This document shows positions 15,944 through 25,981 of a stretch of 42,282 bases of DNA, one piece after another. Made by a program: the position numbers and the translations under genes. Under the pieces are notes generated by a model. That model did not search any database. It had not been told where the DNA came from and worked only from the letters and a program-made list of their open reading frames with translations. Source of the stretch: Pseudodesulfovibrio sp. JC047. GTDB taxonomy: Bacteria; Desulfobacterota; Desulfovibrionia; Desulfovibrionales; Desulfovibrionaceae. The DNA lies in assembly GCF_010468615.1 (NCBI RefSeq), contig NZ_WUEH01000027.1, positions 1 to 42,282 on the forward strand, given 5' to 3'. The stretch's first letter is position 1. Each line of letters begins with the position of its first letter.

Positions 15944-16993
15944 ATGACCTTCGAAGATACTCCGCATAGACGATTGAATCAATTGACGGGTGAATGGGTG
16001 TTGGTGTCGCCCCATCGGACCAAGCGTCCCTGGCAGGGGCAGCAGGAAGCGCCTGATATGACGATGCTGCCCGAATACGATGCCGATTGTTATCTGTGTC
16101 CCGGCAATGTCCGGGCTGGTGGTGCGGTCAATCCGTCCTACACGGATACCTTCGTCTTTACCAATGACTTTGCCGCGCTTTTGCCTGATGCTGGTGATGA
16201 TGCGCCGACTCATTTCCCGAAAGATTCCCTGTTGGTGGCCGAACCGGAAACCGGTCTCTGTCGGGTGCTCTGTTATTCCCCCAGACATGATTTGACCCTG
16301 GCTCGACTCGGGACCGGCACGGCCCGGAAGGTCGTTGACCTGTGGTGCGAGGAGTTCCAGACGCTGGGCGCGCGGGATGATATCGGCTATGTCCAGATTT
16401 TCGAGAATCGTGGATCGGTCATGGGGTGTTCCAATCCGCATCCGCACGGACAGATATGGGCCACCCGCACCGTGCCCATGTATCCGGCCACGGAAGGGAC
16501 TCGGCAGGCGGCCTTTGCCAGGAAACACGATTCCTGTCTGCTCTGCGACTATCTGGCTGTCGAGCGGGAGCGGGGCGAGCGTATCCTTTTTGAGAATGAC
16601 GCGTTTGTGGTGTTGGTGCCGTTTTGGGCGACATGGCCGTTCGAGACCATGATTGTGCCGAAGCATCATATGTCGAATATTCTGGAGATGGATACGGACT
16701 GTCGCGATGCTCTGGCAGACGCCATGGTTCGGTTGAATATCCGGTACGACAATCTGTTCCAGACTTCCTTTCCTTATTCCATGGGAATTCATCAGGCCCC
16801 GACCGATGGGGCGGATCATGCACCGTGGCATTTCCATATCCATTATTATCCGCCGCTGCTGCGGTCCCGGTCAGTCAAAAAATTCATGGTGGGATATGAA
16901 ATGATGGCCATGCCGCAACGGGATTTGACCGCCGAATCCGCGGCCAAGCGGCTTCGGGACCAGTCGGAACAGCATTATTTGGAGACGCGGTAA
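15944..16993 (+). CDS. galT: Galactose-1-phosphate uridylyltransferase
   Basis: 349 residues, the usual length. It swaps UMP between UDP-glucose and galactose-1-phosphate in the Leloir pathway. The active-site stretch [11 protein letters not shown] contains the H-P-H triad at residues 166-168; H168 should be the uridylylated nucleophile by family analogy. C49 and C52 in DCYLCPGN match the zinc site. [19 protein letters not shown] near the start and the C-terminal [13 protein letters not shown] are also typical. ATG 15944 follows GCAGGAATC. The stop overlaps the galK start by one base (TAATG). First gene of the gal/ABC operon. Confidence 0.95.
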   Translation: MTFEDTPHRRLNQLTGEWVLVSPHRTKRPWQGQQEAPDMTMLPEYDADCYLCPGNVRAGGAVNPSYTDTFVFTNDFAALLPDAGDDAPTHFPKDSLLVAEPETGLCRVLCYSPRHDLTLARLGTGTARKVVDLWCEEFQTLGARDDIGYVQIFENRGSVMGCSNPHPHGQIWATRTVPMYPATEGTRQAAFARKHDSCLLCDYLAVERERGERILFENDAFVVLVPFWATWPFETMIVPKHHMSNILEMDTDCRDALADAMVRLNIRYDNLFQTSFPYSMGIHQAPTDGADHAPWHFHIHYYPPLLRSRSVKKFMVGYEMMAMPQRDLTAESAAKRLRDQSEQHYLETR

Positions 16994-18303
16994 TGGACTC
17001 CATCGCTTCTTTCATTCGGAACTTGGATGTTGGATCACTGGATGCGACGCTGTCCGAACTGTATGGAAGTGCCGGCCTTTCCATTCAGCGGCAACGGTAT
17101 CACAACCTGCTGTTGCGATTGGAAAAATGGAGTGGGTGTCGTCGAGCCGTTCTTGTGACCGCTCCGGGACGAACCGAACTTGGCGGCAATCATACGGACC
17201 ACAATAACGGGGTGGTTCTGGCTGCCGGGGTGCATCTGGACTGTCTGGCCGCAGCCTGTTTCGGAGACGGGCCGACCATTCGGATTCGGTCCGAAGGTTT
17301 TTCCGGGTGCATTGAGGTTGAAAGTACCGATTTCGCTGTACACGATGATGAACAGGGCACATCCACCGCATTGGTGCGTGGCGTGGTGGCCGGATTCGTG
17401 GCACGCGGGTGGACCGTGGGTGGGGTTGACGCTTGCGTGTCCGGCGATGTGCCTCTGGGAGCGGGGTTGAGTTCGTCTGCCGCGTTTGAGGTGTGCGTGG
17501 GGCAAGTCATCAATCAATTGTATTGCGACGGGGCGGTGACCCCGTTGGAGCTGGCTCAGATCGGTCGGGAGGCCGAAAATATCCATTTTGGCAAGCCGTG
17601 CGGGTTCATGGACCAGTTGGCGTGTGCGTCTCACGGTATTTTATCCATTGATTTCATGACCCCGGAAACCCCGAAGGTCGAGAGCATTGATTGTGATTTT
17701 GGTGCGAACGGGTATCAGTTGGTGGTCGTTGACACTGGCGGCAGTCATGCCGATTTGACCCCGGAATATGCCGCGATTCCCGATGAGATGCACCGCGCTT
17801 CGCGGGTGTTTGGTCAGGATGTGGCCCGAGGACTGACTGTCCAGCAGGTGCTGGACAACGTGTCGGCCATTCGAAAGGAAGCCGGAGACAGGGCCGTGCT
17901 TCGGCTCATCCATTTCATCGAAGAGAACGAACGGGCGCAGCAGCAGGCGGACGCGTTGCGCGTTGGTGACATGGACGGTTTTCTCGCACTGGTCAAACAA
18001 TCAGGCGATTCATCATGGCGGTTGCTTCAGAACTGTATCAGCACCACGAATGCGCTTGAGCAGGGGATTCCTCTGGCCCTGACCATGACCGAACGGTTTC
18101 TTGGCGGTGCGGGGGCATGGCGTGTTCAGGGGGGCGGATTTGCCGGAACTATTCAGGCGTATATCCCCAATGAATTGGTGCCCTCATATACTGAATTCAT
18201 GGACGAGGTTTTTAAACGCGGGTCTGTGGTGCCGCTGTCTATACGAAAGCCGGGATTTGATTGTGTGCGATTGAACGGACCGGGTGGCGGGGGCGGTGTA
18301 TGA
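16993..18303 (+). CDS. galK: Galactokinase
   Basis: 436 residues, a GHMP-family kinase that phosphorylates alpha-D-galactose at C1. The galactokinase signature APGRTELGGNHTDHNNG (57-73) binds the sugar, PLGAGLSSSAA (154-164) is the ATP-binding loop, and D207 in GFMDQLA is the expected catalytic base. The third GHMP motif is visible as VQGGGFAGTIQAY near the C-terminus. It is somewhat longer than the ~390-residue E. coli enzyme, mostly at the N-terminus. It overlaps galT by one base and the regulator gene by three or four (ATGA). Confidence 0.94.
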   Translation: MDSIASFIRNLDVGSLDATLSELYGSAGLSIQRQRYHNLLLRLEKWSGCRRAVLVTAPGRTELGGNHTDHNNGVVLAAGVHLDCLAAACFGDGPTIRIRSEGFSGCIEVESTDFAVHDDEQGTSTALVRGVVAGFVARGWTVGGVDACVSGDVPLGAGLSSSAAFEVCVGQVINQLYCDGAVTPLELAQIGREAENIHFGKPCGFMDQLACASHGILSIDFMTPETPKVESIDCDFGANGYQLVVVDTGGSHADLTPEYAAIPDEMHRASRVFGQDVARGLTVQQVLDNVSAIRKEAGDRAVLRLIHFIEENERAQQQADALRVGDMDGFLALVKQSGDSSWRLLQNCISTTNALEQGIPLALTMTERFLGGAGAWRVQGGGFAGTIQAYIPNELVPSYTEFMDEVFKRGSVVPLSIRKPGFDCVRLNGPGGGGGV

Positions 18304-19322
18304 GTTCTTTGACGATCAAGGATCTCGCCAAAAAACTCAATGTGTCACCGTCCACGGTGTCTCGTGCCCTGCGCAATCATCCCGATATCAGTCAAGCCAC
18401 ACAACGCAAAGTGGCAGCGGCTGCCGAAAAATACAACTATCATCCCAACCAGCTCGCCCAATCCTTGCAAAAGAAGCGGAGCAACACCATCGGCGTGATT
18501 GTTCCTGAAATTCGTCATCATTTTTTCTCCAACGTCATCAGTGGAATAGAAGAGATTGCCTATGAAAATGGGTATATCATCATGGTCTGCCAGAGCAATG
18601 AGACCTTGGCTCGAGAACGGATGAATACGCAGGCTTTGGTGGCCAATCAGGTGGCGGGATTGCTGATCGCCATCTCGTCGGAAACCACGGCATACGATCA
18701 TCTTGAAAGCGTTCTCAATCAGAAGGTCCCGTTGGTCCAGTTCGACCGGGTGGTGGAATCGTTGAAGACGAGCAAGGTGGTCGTGGATGACTACCACGCC
18801 GCGTATGGCGCGGTGGAGCACCTGATCGAGTCCGGATATCGCCGTATCGGTCATTTGGCCGGGCAGGATGGTATCGCCTTGAACCAACATCGTTTCGAGG
18901 GGTATCGAGATGCCTTGCAGGATCATGGACTCCAGGTGGAAGAACAATTTCATGTGCATGGTGGCTATCGGGAAGAGGACGGCAGGGCCGGAGCCGAGAC
19001 GTTTTTGGCCATGGATGTCATGCCCGAAGCTATTTTGGCCATCAATGATCCGGTGGCCGTGGGACTGTTTACCCGATTCAAGGAAGCCGGGGTCCGTATT
19101 CCCGAAGACGTGGCGTTGGTGGGTTTTTCCGATACCCCGGCAGCCGCGTTGATCGAGCCTGCGTTGACAACCGTGTACCAACCCGCCTTTGAAATGGGCC
19201 GGATGGCGGTGTCGTTGCTGCTCAAGCAATTCGAGGCCGGGCCGGATTTTATCCCCGAGACCGTGACGCTGGAGACAAAATTATTGGTTCGGGGATCGTC
19301 AGCGGCCAGGAGGGTGTCATGA
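18300..19322 (+). CDS. LacI/GalR-family transcriptional regulator
   Basis: 340 residues. The helix-turn-helix (LTIKDLAKKLNVSPSTVSRALRN, residues 4-25) and hinge (YHPNQLAQSLQKKRSNTIGVIVP) open the protein. The remainder is the periplasmic-binding-protein-like effector domain, ending with GFSDTPAAALIEPALTTVYQP. The start is set at the ATG of MSSLTIK, overlapping the galK stop (ATGA), rather than an upstream in-frame codon inside galK. It likely represses the operon in which it sits by binding the operator at 15847, with galactose or a pathway sugar as inducer. That pairing is inferred from position and operator type. Confidence 0.9.
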   Translation: MSSLTIKDLAKKLNVSPSTVSRALRNHPDISQATQRKVAAAAEKYNYHPNQLAQSLQKKRSNTIGVIVPEIRHHFFSNVISGIEEIAYENGYIIMVCQSNETLARERMNTQALVANQVAGLLIAISSETTAYDHLESVLNQKVPLVQFDRVVESLKTSKVVVDDYHAAYGAVEHLIESGYRRIGHLAGQDGIALNQHRFEGYRDALQDHGLQVEEQFHVHGGYREEDGRAGAETFLAMDVMPEAILAINDPVAVGLFTRFKEAGVRIPEDVALVGFSDTPAAALIEPALTTVYQPAFEMGRMAVSLLLKQFEAGPDFIPETVTLETKLLVRGSSAARRVS

Positions 19323-20350
19323 CCCTTTCCCGAACACGGTGGGGCGTGCTTGACGATGGAACACCGGTGGATCTGTTCACCTTGACGAATACGCGGGGAA
19401 TGGAGGTGTCCATTGCCACGTATGGCGGAATCGTCACCCGGTTGACCGCACCGGATCGGGCCGGGAATCTGGCGGATGTGGTCCTTGGTTTTGATGCGTT
19501 GGATGCGTATGTCGAGGACCGTTTGTTTTTTGGTCGTTTGGTTGGTCGGGTCGCCAATCGGATCGGGCATGGATGTTTTCCCCTGAATGGTCAGTCCGTG
19601 GAATTGGAGAAAAATTGCGGCTGTCACCATCTGCACGGCGGGGAGCATGGATTTCATACCCAGGTCTGGGATGCGATGCCCGTGTCCACCGACGATGGTC
19701 CCGGTCTGGAGCTGCGGTACGTCAGCCCGGATGGAGAACAGGGGTATCCCGGCACGGTGGAGTGCGCTGTTCGGTATGTGCTGTCAGAGACCGGTTTGCG
19801 GTTGGATTTTTCGGCGGAAACCGATGCACCCACGGTCGTGAATATGACGCACCATGGATATTTCAACCTGTCCGGTCAGCCGGGGACCGACTGTTTGTCC
19901 CACCGGCTTCGGATGTGGTCTAACCGGGTGTTGGCGTTGGATGCGGACCAGATTCCCACGGGACGGCTCTTGGACGTGGCCGGGACACCGTTGGATTTCA
20001 CGCGTGAAGTCGAGCTGGGCAGTCGGTTTCCCGAACAGGGATACGATCAATATTATGTGCTTGACCAGACCGGATCGGCGATGCGGCAGGCCGCCAGCGT
20101 GTATGAGCCGGTGTCTGGCAGGGGCATGGAGGTGTGGACGACCGCTCCGGGGGTGCAGGTGTATTCCGGCAATCATATTCCCGAGTCGTTGAAGGGCAAG
20201 GATGGCGCGCGGTATGGCGTGCATTCCGGGGTCTGTTTCGAAGCGCAGGGATTTGTGGATGCGCCCAATCACACGGATTTCCCGTCCGTGGTTCTTGAAC
20301 CGGGGCAGACGTTTTTTCAGACAATAGAGTTCAGGTTTTTCGTGAAATAG
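19319..20350 (+). CDS. galM: Aldose 1-epimerase (mutarotase)
   Basis: 343 residues. It interconverts the alpha and beta anomers of galactose so that galactokinase gets its alpha substrate. The conserved histidines are in [11 protein letters not shown] and [12 protein letters not shown], the latter including the catalytic histidine. The catalytic glutamate lies in [14 protein letters not shown] near the C-terminus. Family-typical [16 protein letters not shown] is at about residues 75-90. No signal peptide, so cytoplasmic. The ATG overlaps the regulator stop (ATGA). The epimerase galE, needed to complete the Leloir cycle, is not in this window. Confidence 0.93.
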   Translation: MTLSRTRWGVLDDGTPVDLFTLTNTRGMEVSIATYGGIVTRLTAPDRAGNLADVVLGFDALDAYVEDRLFFGRLVGRVANRIGHGCFPLNGQSVELEKNCGCHHLHGGEHGFHTQVWDAMPVSTDDGPGLELRYVSPDGEQGYPGTVECAVRYVLSETGLRLDFSAETDAPTVVNMTHHGYFNLSGQPGTDCLSHRLRMWSNRVLALDADQIPTGRLLDVAGTPLDFTREVELGSRFPEQGYDQYYVLDQTGSAMRQAASVYEPVSGRGMEVWTTAPGVQVYSGNHIPESLKGKDGARYGVHSGVCFEAQGFVDAPNHTDFPSVVLEPGQTFFQTIEFRFFVK

Positions 20351-20385
20351 CTTATTGCATCAGGAAACGTAAAGAGACGGCAAAT

Positions 20386-21483
20386 ATGGCAAACGTTGAG
20401 TTGAAGAAAGTGGTCAAGCGGTATGGTGATGTGGAAGTCGTTCACGGTGTCGATCTTGATATCAAGGATAACGAATTCATTGTGCTCGTCGGCCCTTCCG
20501 GGTGCGGCAAATCCACGGTCCTGCGCATGGTCGCCGGGCTGGAAGCGATTTCCGGGGGCGAGGTCATTATCGGTGATCGCGTGGTAAATCAGGTGTCGCC
20601 CAAGGACCGGAACGTGTCCATGGTTTTTCAGAATTACGCCTTGTATCCGCATATGTCCGTGCGGGAGAACATGGGATTTTCGTTGAAGATGCGTAAATTG
20701 TCCAAGGCAGACATCGAAGCCAAGGTGGACGAGGCCGCACAGATTCTCGAACTTGGACCATATCTTGACCGCAAGCCTTCGGAATTGTCCGGTGGGCAGC
20801 GGCAGCGGGTGGCCATGGGACGGGCCATGGTCCGCAAGCCGGATGTCTTCTTATTTGATGAACCGCTTTCCAACCTTGATGCCCAGCTCAGGACGCAGAT
20901 GCGCATGGAGCTTCGAAAGATGCACCTGCGCATGGCGACCACCACAATCTATGTCACGCACGATCAGATAGAGGCCATGACCCTGGCGGACCGTATCGTG
21001 ATTCTGAAAGATGGTGAGATTCAGCAGATCGGCACGCCCATTGAAGTTTTCGAGGAACCGGCCAACGTGTTCGTGGCGCAGTTCATCGGGAATCCGCCCA
21101 TGAATATCCTGTCGGGCACCTTTCGTGTTGCGGATGGCAAACGGCAGGTGGTGGTCGGCAATTCAATTTTCCCTGTGATCGATGGCAAAGCCGAATCTCT
21201 ACAAGATGGTGCGCCTGTGTTGGTCGGTCTTCGGCCCGATTCCATCAAGATGGGCGACAAGATCGAGACATTCCCCAAGGAATGGCTGTGCCATGGCGAG
21301 GTCGTGGTTTCAGAGATTCTCGGTGGACAGTCGCATCTGGAAATCGTCATTGACGGTGAAAATGAACTGCTTGCTGAAGTGGAAGGCCGAGTGGTGGCCC
21401 ATCCCGGCGAGATCGTGCCCATTGGTTTCGAGTTTGATAGAATGGTCCTTTTCGATCCGGAAACAACCAACGCGCTTCGTTAG
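20386..21483 (+). CDS. Sugar ABC transporter ATP-binding protein (MalK/UgpC/MsmX type)
   Basis: 365 residues. ATPase domain: GPSGCGKST (about 37-45), Q-loop [12 protein letters not shown], signature [16 protein letters not shown], Walker [16 protein letters not shown] and the switch histidine in [15 protein letters not shown]. The C-terminal OB-fold domain (about 240-365) marks the MalK/CUT1 group and often has regulatory contacts. It starts 35 bases after galM with AAAGAGACGG as ribosome site and continues the operon. It would energise the importer formed by the two permeases downstream. Confidence 0.93.
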   Translation: MANVELKKVVKRYGDVEVVHGVDLDIKDNEFIVLVGPSGCGKSTVLRMVAGLEAISGGEVIIGDRVVNQVSPKDRNVSMVFQNYALYPHMSVRENMGFSLKMRKLSKADIEAKVDEAAQILELGPYLDRKPSELSGGQRQRVAMGRAMVRKPDVFLFDEPLSNLDAQLRTQMRMELRKMHLRMATTTIYVTHDQIEAMTLADRIVILKDGEIQQIGTPIEVFEEPANVFVAQFIGNPPMNILSGTFRVADGKRQVVVGNSIFPVIDGKAESLQDGAPVLVGLRPDSIKMGDKIETFPKEWLCHGEVVVSEILGGQSHLEIVIDGENELLAEVEGRVVAHPGEIVPIGFEFDRMVLFDPETTNALR

Positions 21484-21559
21484 GGTTGCATCTGCGAAGT
21501 GGTTGTTTTGAATAGTTAATTGATTGGTTCAGGATATTCCGAAAACCTTAGGAGGTAGT

Positions 21560-22813
21560 ATGAAGGGTTTTGCAAAGTTGCTGCTGGTTTTTGCCGCAGT
21601 CCTGCTGCTTGGTGCTCCGCAGGTCTCGCAGGCAGATGAACTGGCTGGCGATCTGGAGATTTTCTCCTGGTGGGCTGGCGATGAAGGCCCGGCCTTGGCC
21701 GCGCTGATCGACATTTATAAAAACCAGCATCCCAATGTGAACGTGATCAACGCCACGGTCACCGGCGGTTCCGGCGTCAATGCCAAAGCCGTGCTCAAGA
21801 CGCGGATGCTCGGTGGTGAGCCGCCGGATTCCTTCCAGGTCCACGCCGGTCAGGAACTGATCGGAACCTGGGTCCAGGCTGATCGTATGGAAGACCTGAC
21901 TCCGCTGTTCAAGGAACAGGGCTGGATGGACGTGTTCCCTGAAGGCGTTATCAAGCTCATCGGAACCGACAAGGGCATCTGGTCCGTGCCGGTCAACATC
22001 CATCGCTCCAACGTGATGTGGTATGTGCCTGCAAATCTGAAGAAATGGGGCATTGAGCCGCCCAAGACCTGGGATGATTTCTTTGCCGCTGCTGATACGC
22101 TGAAGGCCGCGGGTGTTATCCCGTTGTCTCTGGCCCAGAACTGGACCGCGAACCATCTGTGGGAATCCGTTGCCCTGGCAGCTCTTGGTGCCGACAACTG
22201 GAACGCCTTGTGGTCCGGCAAGTTGGCCTTTGATTCTCCCGAAGGCGTCAAGGCATGGGAATTGTTCGGCCGTGTGCTTGAATACACCAATGCCGATGCC
22301 TCCTCCCTGTCCTGGCAGCAGGCGACAGACATGGTCATTGATGGCCGTGCCGCATTCAACATCATGGGTGACTGGGCCGCAGGCTATATGTCCACCACCA
22401 AGAAGTTGGCTCCCGGAACCGGATATGGCTGGATCGCTTCCCCTGCAACGGGTGGACAGTTCATGTTCCTGGCCGACTCCTTTGGTCTGCCCAAAGGCTC
22501 CCCACATCGTGATAACGCCATCGCATGGCTCAAGGTGCTGGGTTCCAAGGAAGGGAGTGATACCTTCAACCCGCTCAAGGGCTCCATCTCAGCCCGGACC
22601 GATTCCGATCTGAGCAAGTACAACAAATACCTCCAGTCCGCTGCTGCCGATTTCAGCCAGGACCAGGTGGTTGGTTCCCTGGCACACGGTGTGGCCGCCA
22701 ATGAAACCTTCATGGGTGGATTCGCCTCTGTCATGGAAATGTTCCTCAAGTCAAAGAATGCAACTGCCGCAGCCAAGGCCTGTCAGCAACTCGCCGATAA
22801 AGCCGGTATGTAG
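21560..22813 (+). CDS. Glucose/galactose-type sugar-binding protein (family 1 solute-binding protein)
   Basis: 417 residues. The start is set at ATG 21560 because TAGGAGGT sits at ideal distance; a longer frame upstream has no ribosome site. The signal peptide runs to about residue 28 (SQADE). The mature protein begins [19 protein letters not shown], and blocks such as [43 protein letters not shown] and NPLKGSIS closely resemble the Thermus glucose/galactose-binding protein and Pseudomonas GtsA as I remember them. With the Leloir genes upstream, galactose and/or glucose is the best-guess ligand. It is followed by an attenuator-type hairpin. Confidence 0.9.
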   Translation: MKGFAKLLLVFAAVLLLGAPQVSQADELAGDLEIFSWWAGDEGPALAALIDIYKNQHPNVNVINATVTGGSGVNAKAVLKTRMLGGEPPDSFQVHAGQELIGTWVQADRMEDLTPLFKEQGWMDVFPEGVIKLIGTDKGIWSVPVNIHRSNVMWYVPANLKKWGIEPPKTWDDFFAAADTLKAAGVIPLSLAQNWTANHLWESVALAALGADNWNALWSGKLAFDSPEGVKAWELFGRVLEYTNADASSLSWQQATDMVIDGRAAFNIMGDWAAGYMSTTKKLAPGTGYGWIASPATGGQFMFLADSFGLPKGSPHRDNAIAWLKVLGSKEGSDTFNPLKGSISARTDSDLSKYNKYLQSAAADFSQDQVVGSLAHGVAANETFMGGFASVMEMFLKSKNATAAAKACQQLADKAGM

Positions 22814-22828
22814 TGAATGAATGGGATC

Positions 22829-22875
22829 ATGATGTGCCGGACGCTGTTCGGCGTTCGGCACATCATCCCTTTTTT
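22829..22875 (+). terminator. Intra-operon attenuator after the sugar-binding-protein gene
   Basis: ATGATGTGCCGGACGC and GCGTTCGGCACATCAT form a sixteen-base-pair stem (one G-T pair) with a TGTTCG loop, followed by CCC and six T. It lies between the binding-protein and permease genes on the same strand, so partial termination should raise the ratio of binding protein to permeases. Confidence 0.85.
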
Positions 22876-22902
22876 GGATATTTTTACGTATTTGAGTGAA
22901 GT

Positions 22903-24021
22903 ATGCGCGAAGCGTCATTGGATAGATTGAAAGCGTTTTTGACGTTGCTCCCGTCGATGATCCTTGTCGGGGTCTTTGTGTACGGGTTTATTGGCAACAC
23001 CATTTGGACCTCGATGACGGACTGGGGCGGCTCCGGCGCCCTTGCTCTCGAACCGGAAAAGAATTTTATCGGATTGGCCAACTACGTGGATCTGTTTACC
23101 GGGTTTCTCGGAGGAGGATTTCGTCAGGATTTGGTCAATGCCGTGTACTATTCCGTCATGCTTTTGGTGGGCGCGGTGGGACTTGGAATGTTCATCGCCA
23201 TTCTGCTTGACCAGAAACCCAAGGGCGAGGACCTGTTACGGACCATTTTTCTGTACCCCATGTCCCTGTCGTTCATCGTGTCCGGCACGATCTGGCGGTG
23301 GTTGCTGGCTCCGCAGGGGGGCGTCAATGTCCTGCCGACCTATGTCGGTCTGGAACCATTGACCTTCAGTTGGTTGTCCAGTCAGGCGTCCATTCTCGTT
23401 TTCAATTGGCAGGACATCCTTCGAATCCTGTTGTATCTGGTCTCCTTCGTGCTGATTCTGATCGGTCTTTTTGCCATGCGGAAAGACACGGGCAAAGCCA
23501 TGAAACGGTGGCTTGTCCCTGGAATCGTCATTGGTGCGTGTGTTTGGCTGTTCGGAAGTCTGATTCCCGATGCCTACATGATGGAAGAGGAACACGGATT
23601 CAACATGGCCACGCTGGGGATCATCATGGCCACTATCTGGCAATATTCAGGCTATACCATGGCCTTGTATCTGGCCGGGTTCAACGGCATTTCGCAGGAT
23701 CTGCGGGATGCAGCCATGCTCGATGGCGCATCGGAAGTCGGATATTATCGATACATTGCCATCCCCATGCTGAAACCCATCACCATTTCCGCAGTGATTA
23801 TTTTGTCGCACATTTCGCTCAAGATGTTTGACCTTGTCTTTGCCATGACCGGCCCGGACAATGCGGAAACCGGTCATCCTGCCCTGAATATGTATTTGAC
23901 CACGTTCCGCGCCAATGATTTTGCGCAGGGCGCGGCCATTGCCATCGTGCTTTTCCTGGTTGCGGCCATGTTCATCGTGCCCTACCTGGTCAGTCAATAT
24001 CGCCAGAGAGGGAGACGCTAA
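22903..24021 (+). CDS. Sugar ABC transporter permease (MalF/CUT1 type), enlarged
   Basis: 372 residues, inner membrane. The ATPase-contact loop DAAMLDGASEVGYYRYIAIPMLKP (read as DAAMLDGASE then YRYIAIPMLKP) is near residue 270. It is about 80 residues longer than common ~290-residue CUT1 permeases. The extra segment, about 170-225, holds two additional hydrophobic stretches (LYLVSFVLILIGLFAM and VPGIVIGACVWLFGSLI) placed before the region leading to the EAA loop. The ribosome site is weak (GAGTGAAGT), consistent with lower translation than the binding protein. Partner of the permease at 24023. Confidence 0.9.
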   Translation: MREASLDRLKAFLTLLPSMILVGVFVYGFIGNTIWTSMTDWGGSGALALEPEKNFIGLANYVDLFTGFLGGGFRQDLVNAVYYSVMLLVGAVGLGMFIAILLDQKPKGEDLLRTIFLYPMSLSFIVSGTIWRWLLAPQGGVNVLPTYVGLEPLTFSWLSSQASILVFNWQDILRILLYLVSFVLILIGLFAMRKDTGKAMKRWLVPGIVIGACVWLFGSLIPDAYMMEEEHGFNMATLGIIMATIWQYSGYTMALYLAGFNGISQDLRDAAMLDGASEVGYYRYIAIPMLKPITISAVIILSHISLKMFDLVFAMTGPDNAETGHPALNMYLTTFRANDFAQGAAIAIVLFLVAAMFIVPYLVSQYRQRGRR

Positions 24022-24022
24022 C

Positions 24023-24850
24023 ATGACCACGAAAAAAATTACGCCGGGTTCCATCTTCCTGTACGGCACCCTGGCCGTCCTTGCGCTGCTTTTTCTCATG
24101 CCCGCCTATATGGCGGCTGTCACGGCCTTGAAAATGCCGGGGGATATCAGTCTGCCGTCGGCCTGGGAACTCCCTGCCACCTTTAACTGGGGCAGCTTCT
24201 CCGAGGCTGTCGAATTGCTTAAACCCAGCTTTATCAATTCGGTCATTTTGACAGTATGCGCCACGCTGGGGTCCACGGTGCTTGGTTCCCTGAATGGGTA
24301 TGTCTTTTCCAAATGGAAGTTCAAAGGGTCGGAAATTGTGTTCACCCTGTTTCTGTTTGGCATGTTCATTCCGTATCAGGTTATTCTGATTCCGCTTTTT
24401 CAAACGCTGCGCGCCATGAATCTTTATGGCGGCCTTCCGGGGCTTATTTTGGCGCACATCGTATATGGGTTGCCCATCACTTCGTTGATTTTTCGAAATT
24501 TCTATTCCCAGATTCCCACCGCACTTGTCGAGTCCGCCCGATTGGACGGTGCCGGATTCTTTTCGATTTATTTTCGGATTGTTTTCCCGCTGTCCATTCC
24601 TGGATTCGTGGTCACGTCCCTGTGGCAGTTCACCCAGATCTGGAATGAATTCCTGTGGGGTATCTGTTTGACGCGCCATGCGGATAATCCCATCACCGTG
24701 GGACTGGCCCAATTGGCCGGAGGGCAGGCCGTGAGTTGGAATCTCCCTATGGCCGGGTCTATCATGGCGGCAGTGCCTGTCCTCTGTATCTACATCTTCT
24801 TGGGTCGATACTTCATTCGAGGGTTGTTGGCCGGTTCGGTCAAGGAATAG
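24023..24850 (+). CDS. Sugar ABC transporter permease (MalG/CUT1 type)
   Basis: 275 residues, about six membrane helices. The start is set at the ATG of MTTKKITPG, one base after the upstream stop, with AGAGAGGGAGA as ribosome site. The EAA loop reads ESARLDGAGFFSIYFRIVFP (about 190-209). Family-typical stretches are MFIPYQVILIPLF and LTRHADNPITVGLAQLAGGQ. Last gene of the gal/importer operon, ending before a small GC hairpin at 24861. Confidence 0.92.
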   Translation: MTTKKITPGSIFLYGTLAVLALLFLMPAYMAAVTALKMPGDISLPSAWELPATFNWGSFSEAVELLKPSFINSVILTVCATLGSTVLGSLNGYVFSKWKFKGSEIVFTLFLFGMFIPYQVILIPLFQTLRAMNLYGGLPGLILAHIVYGLPITSLIFRNFYSQIPTALVESARLDGAGFFSIYFRIVFPLSIPGFVVTSLWQFTQIWNEFLWGICLTRHADNPITVGLAQLAGGQAVSWNLPMAGSIMAAVPVLCIYIFLGRYFIRGLLAGSVKE

Positions 24851-24860
24851 AATACGTTGT

Positions 24861-24880
24861 GCCCCGGTTCAGGCCGGGGC
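24861..24880. terminator. GC hairpin between convergent operons (weak terminator)
   Basis: GCCCCGG and CCGGGGC form a perfect seven-base-pair stem with a six-base loop, 10 bases after the sugar permease gene. No T-run follows, so it may be a rho-dependent or mRNA-protecting end rather than a true intrinsic terminator. Confidence 0.4.
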
Positions 24881-24953
24881 GGACGATGGTTGAACTTGGG
24901 CTGACGATGGTCTTGAGACAGAAGGGCGTTGCGATCAATGCTGTGGCGACCGA

Positions 24954-25715
24954 TCAGGCGTCTTCCTGCCATTTCTTGCAATACGAGAGAAACTGCTTGG
25001 CTTCCGTGAACTCGGGGTTGAAGGAGAGGGCTGTTTCCAGGCTGGAAATGCATTGGCGGATGTGTTTTTTCTCGAAAAAAACCCGGGCCAGATTGAAATA
25101 GAGGTGCTCGTCGCTTTCGACGATTTCAAGTGCCTTGTTATAGTAGCGGATCGACTCGTCGTAATGGCCGTTTTTGCGAAGGGAAATACCGAACTGATTG
25201 AATTTGAATCGGTGTTTTTCCGAAAACGCCTCTTCCAGACTGAGCAGGGTATCCAGCACCTTCTTGAGCTTGTCGAAATCCTTTTGTTCGGAATAGACCG
25301 CGCCGAGACCGTAGTTGGCGTCAACGCTTTTGTCGTCGATCATCAGGGCCTTGATGAATTGCCGTTCCGCTTCATCCAGATCGCCATTGAAAAATGCCTG
25401 TTCACCCATTCTGATTTTTTTGAGCAGCGTTTCAAGGGCCGGGACGGTATGCAATCGATAGTAGTCCATTTCCGGCCTGTATTGACTCAGAAAATCGACT
25501 TCCTGCATCTGGCTGCGGACCCCGGACGGAACATGTTGTGCATTGAGCGGTTGCACTTCAAATTCATGCTTTGAAAGTTGCCGGGCGTACCAATAGGTGA
25601 CGTTGTCATGGGAGGAAGACGTTCTTCCCGCTCCCAATTCAGCGTCAATTTTAAGCGAGTAAACGCCAAGTACTTCGGGATATTCGCTCAAAGGACTGAA
25701 CTCCTGGTCTTGCAC
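24954..25715 (-). CDS. TPR-repeat protein
   Basis: 253 residues, no signal peptide or membrane segment. The N-terminal ~95 residues are unrecognised. From about residue 98 to 250 there are four or so tetratricopeptide repeats, for example RMGEQAFFNGDLDEAERQFI, ANYGLGAVYSEQKDFDKL, GISLRKNGHYDESIRYYNK and LARVFFEKKHIRQCISSLE. TPRs act as protein-interaction scaffolds. The start is GTG 25715; no strong ribosome site is visible, so the true start could differ. It lies between the sugar operon and the Tad pilus locus, and could belong functionally to neither. Function unknown. Confidence 0.75.
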   Translation of the reverse strand: MQDQEFSPLSEYPEVLGVYSLKIDAELGAGRTSSSHDNVTYWYARQLSKHEFEVQPLNAQHVPSGVRSQMQEVDFLSQYRPEMDYYRLHTVPALETLLKKIRMGEQAFFNGDLDEAERQFIKALMIDDKSVDANYGLGAVYSEQKDFDKLKKVLDTLLSLEEAFSEKHRFKFNQFGISLRKNGHYDESIRYYNKALEIVESDEHLYFNLARVFFEKKHIRQCISSLETALSFNPEFTEAKQFLSYCKKWQEDA

Positions 25716-25841
25716 GGTGTGGTGCCTGTTATACGTCGCTCGTAAAAACGTATCCTACGTCAGGATGGAAAGCAATTGGTCTTCCTGTTTCAGTGGGTGC
25801 TTTTGCCATACCGCCGCAGGACGAATCGTGCGTTCATGGAA

Positions 25842-25884
25842 AGATCAGAGCCTCGCGTTCTGGAAGACGTTGTGGCTCTGATCT
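25842..25884. other. Inverted repeat downstream of the pseudopilin operon
   Basis: AGATCAGAGCC and GGCTCTGATCT are perfect eleven-base arms separated by 21 bases, in the 266-base gap between the minus-strand pilus genes and the TPR gene. No good T-run follows on either strand. It might be a terminator that works without a U-tract, or a regulator site for the TPR gene. Confidence 0.5.
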
Positions 25885-25981
25885 GTGTGTTCGCCTTGCT
25901 CGTGAAGCTTTCTTAACACTCTCTCAGAATGGGGTCATTTTCTGCACGCCCTTGGGAGGGCTGTTGGGAGGAGTGGGGGTG

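Noticed and set aside
15767-16843. 358-codon minus-strand frame opposite galT
   Set aside because: Antisense to galT with its full set of active-site residues; it also runs across the operator region.
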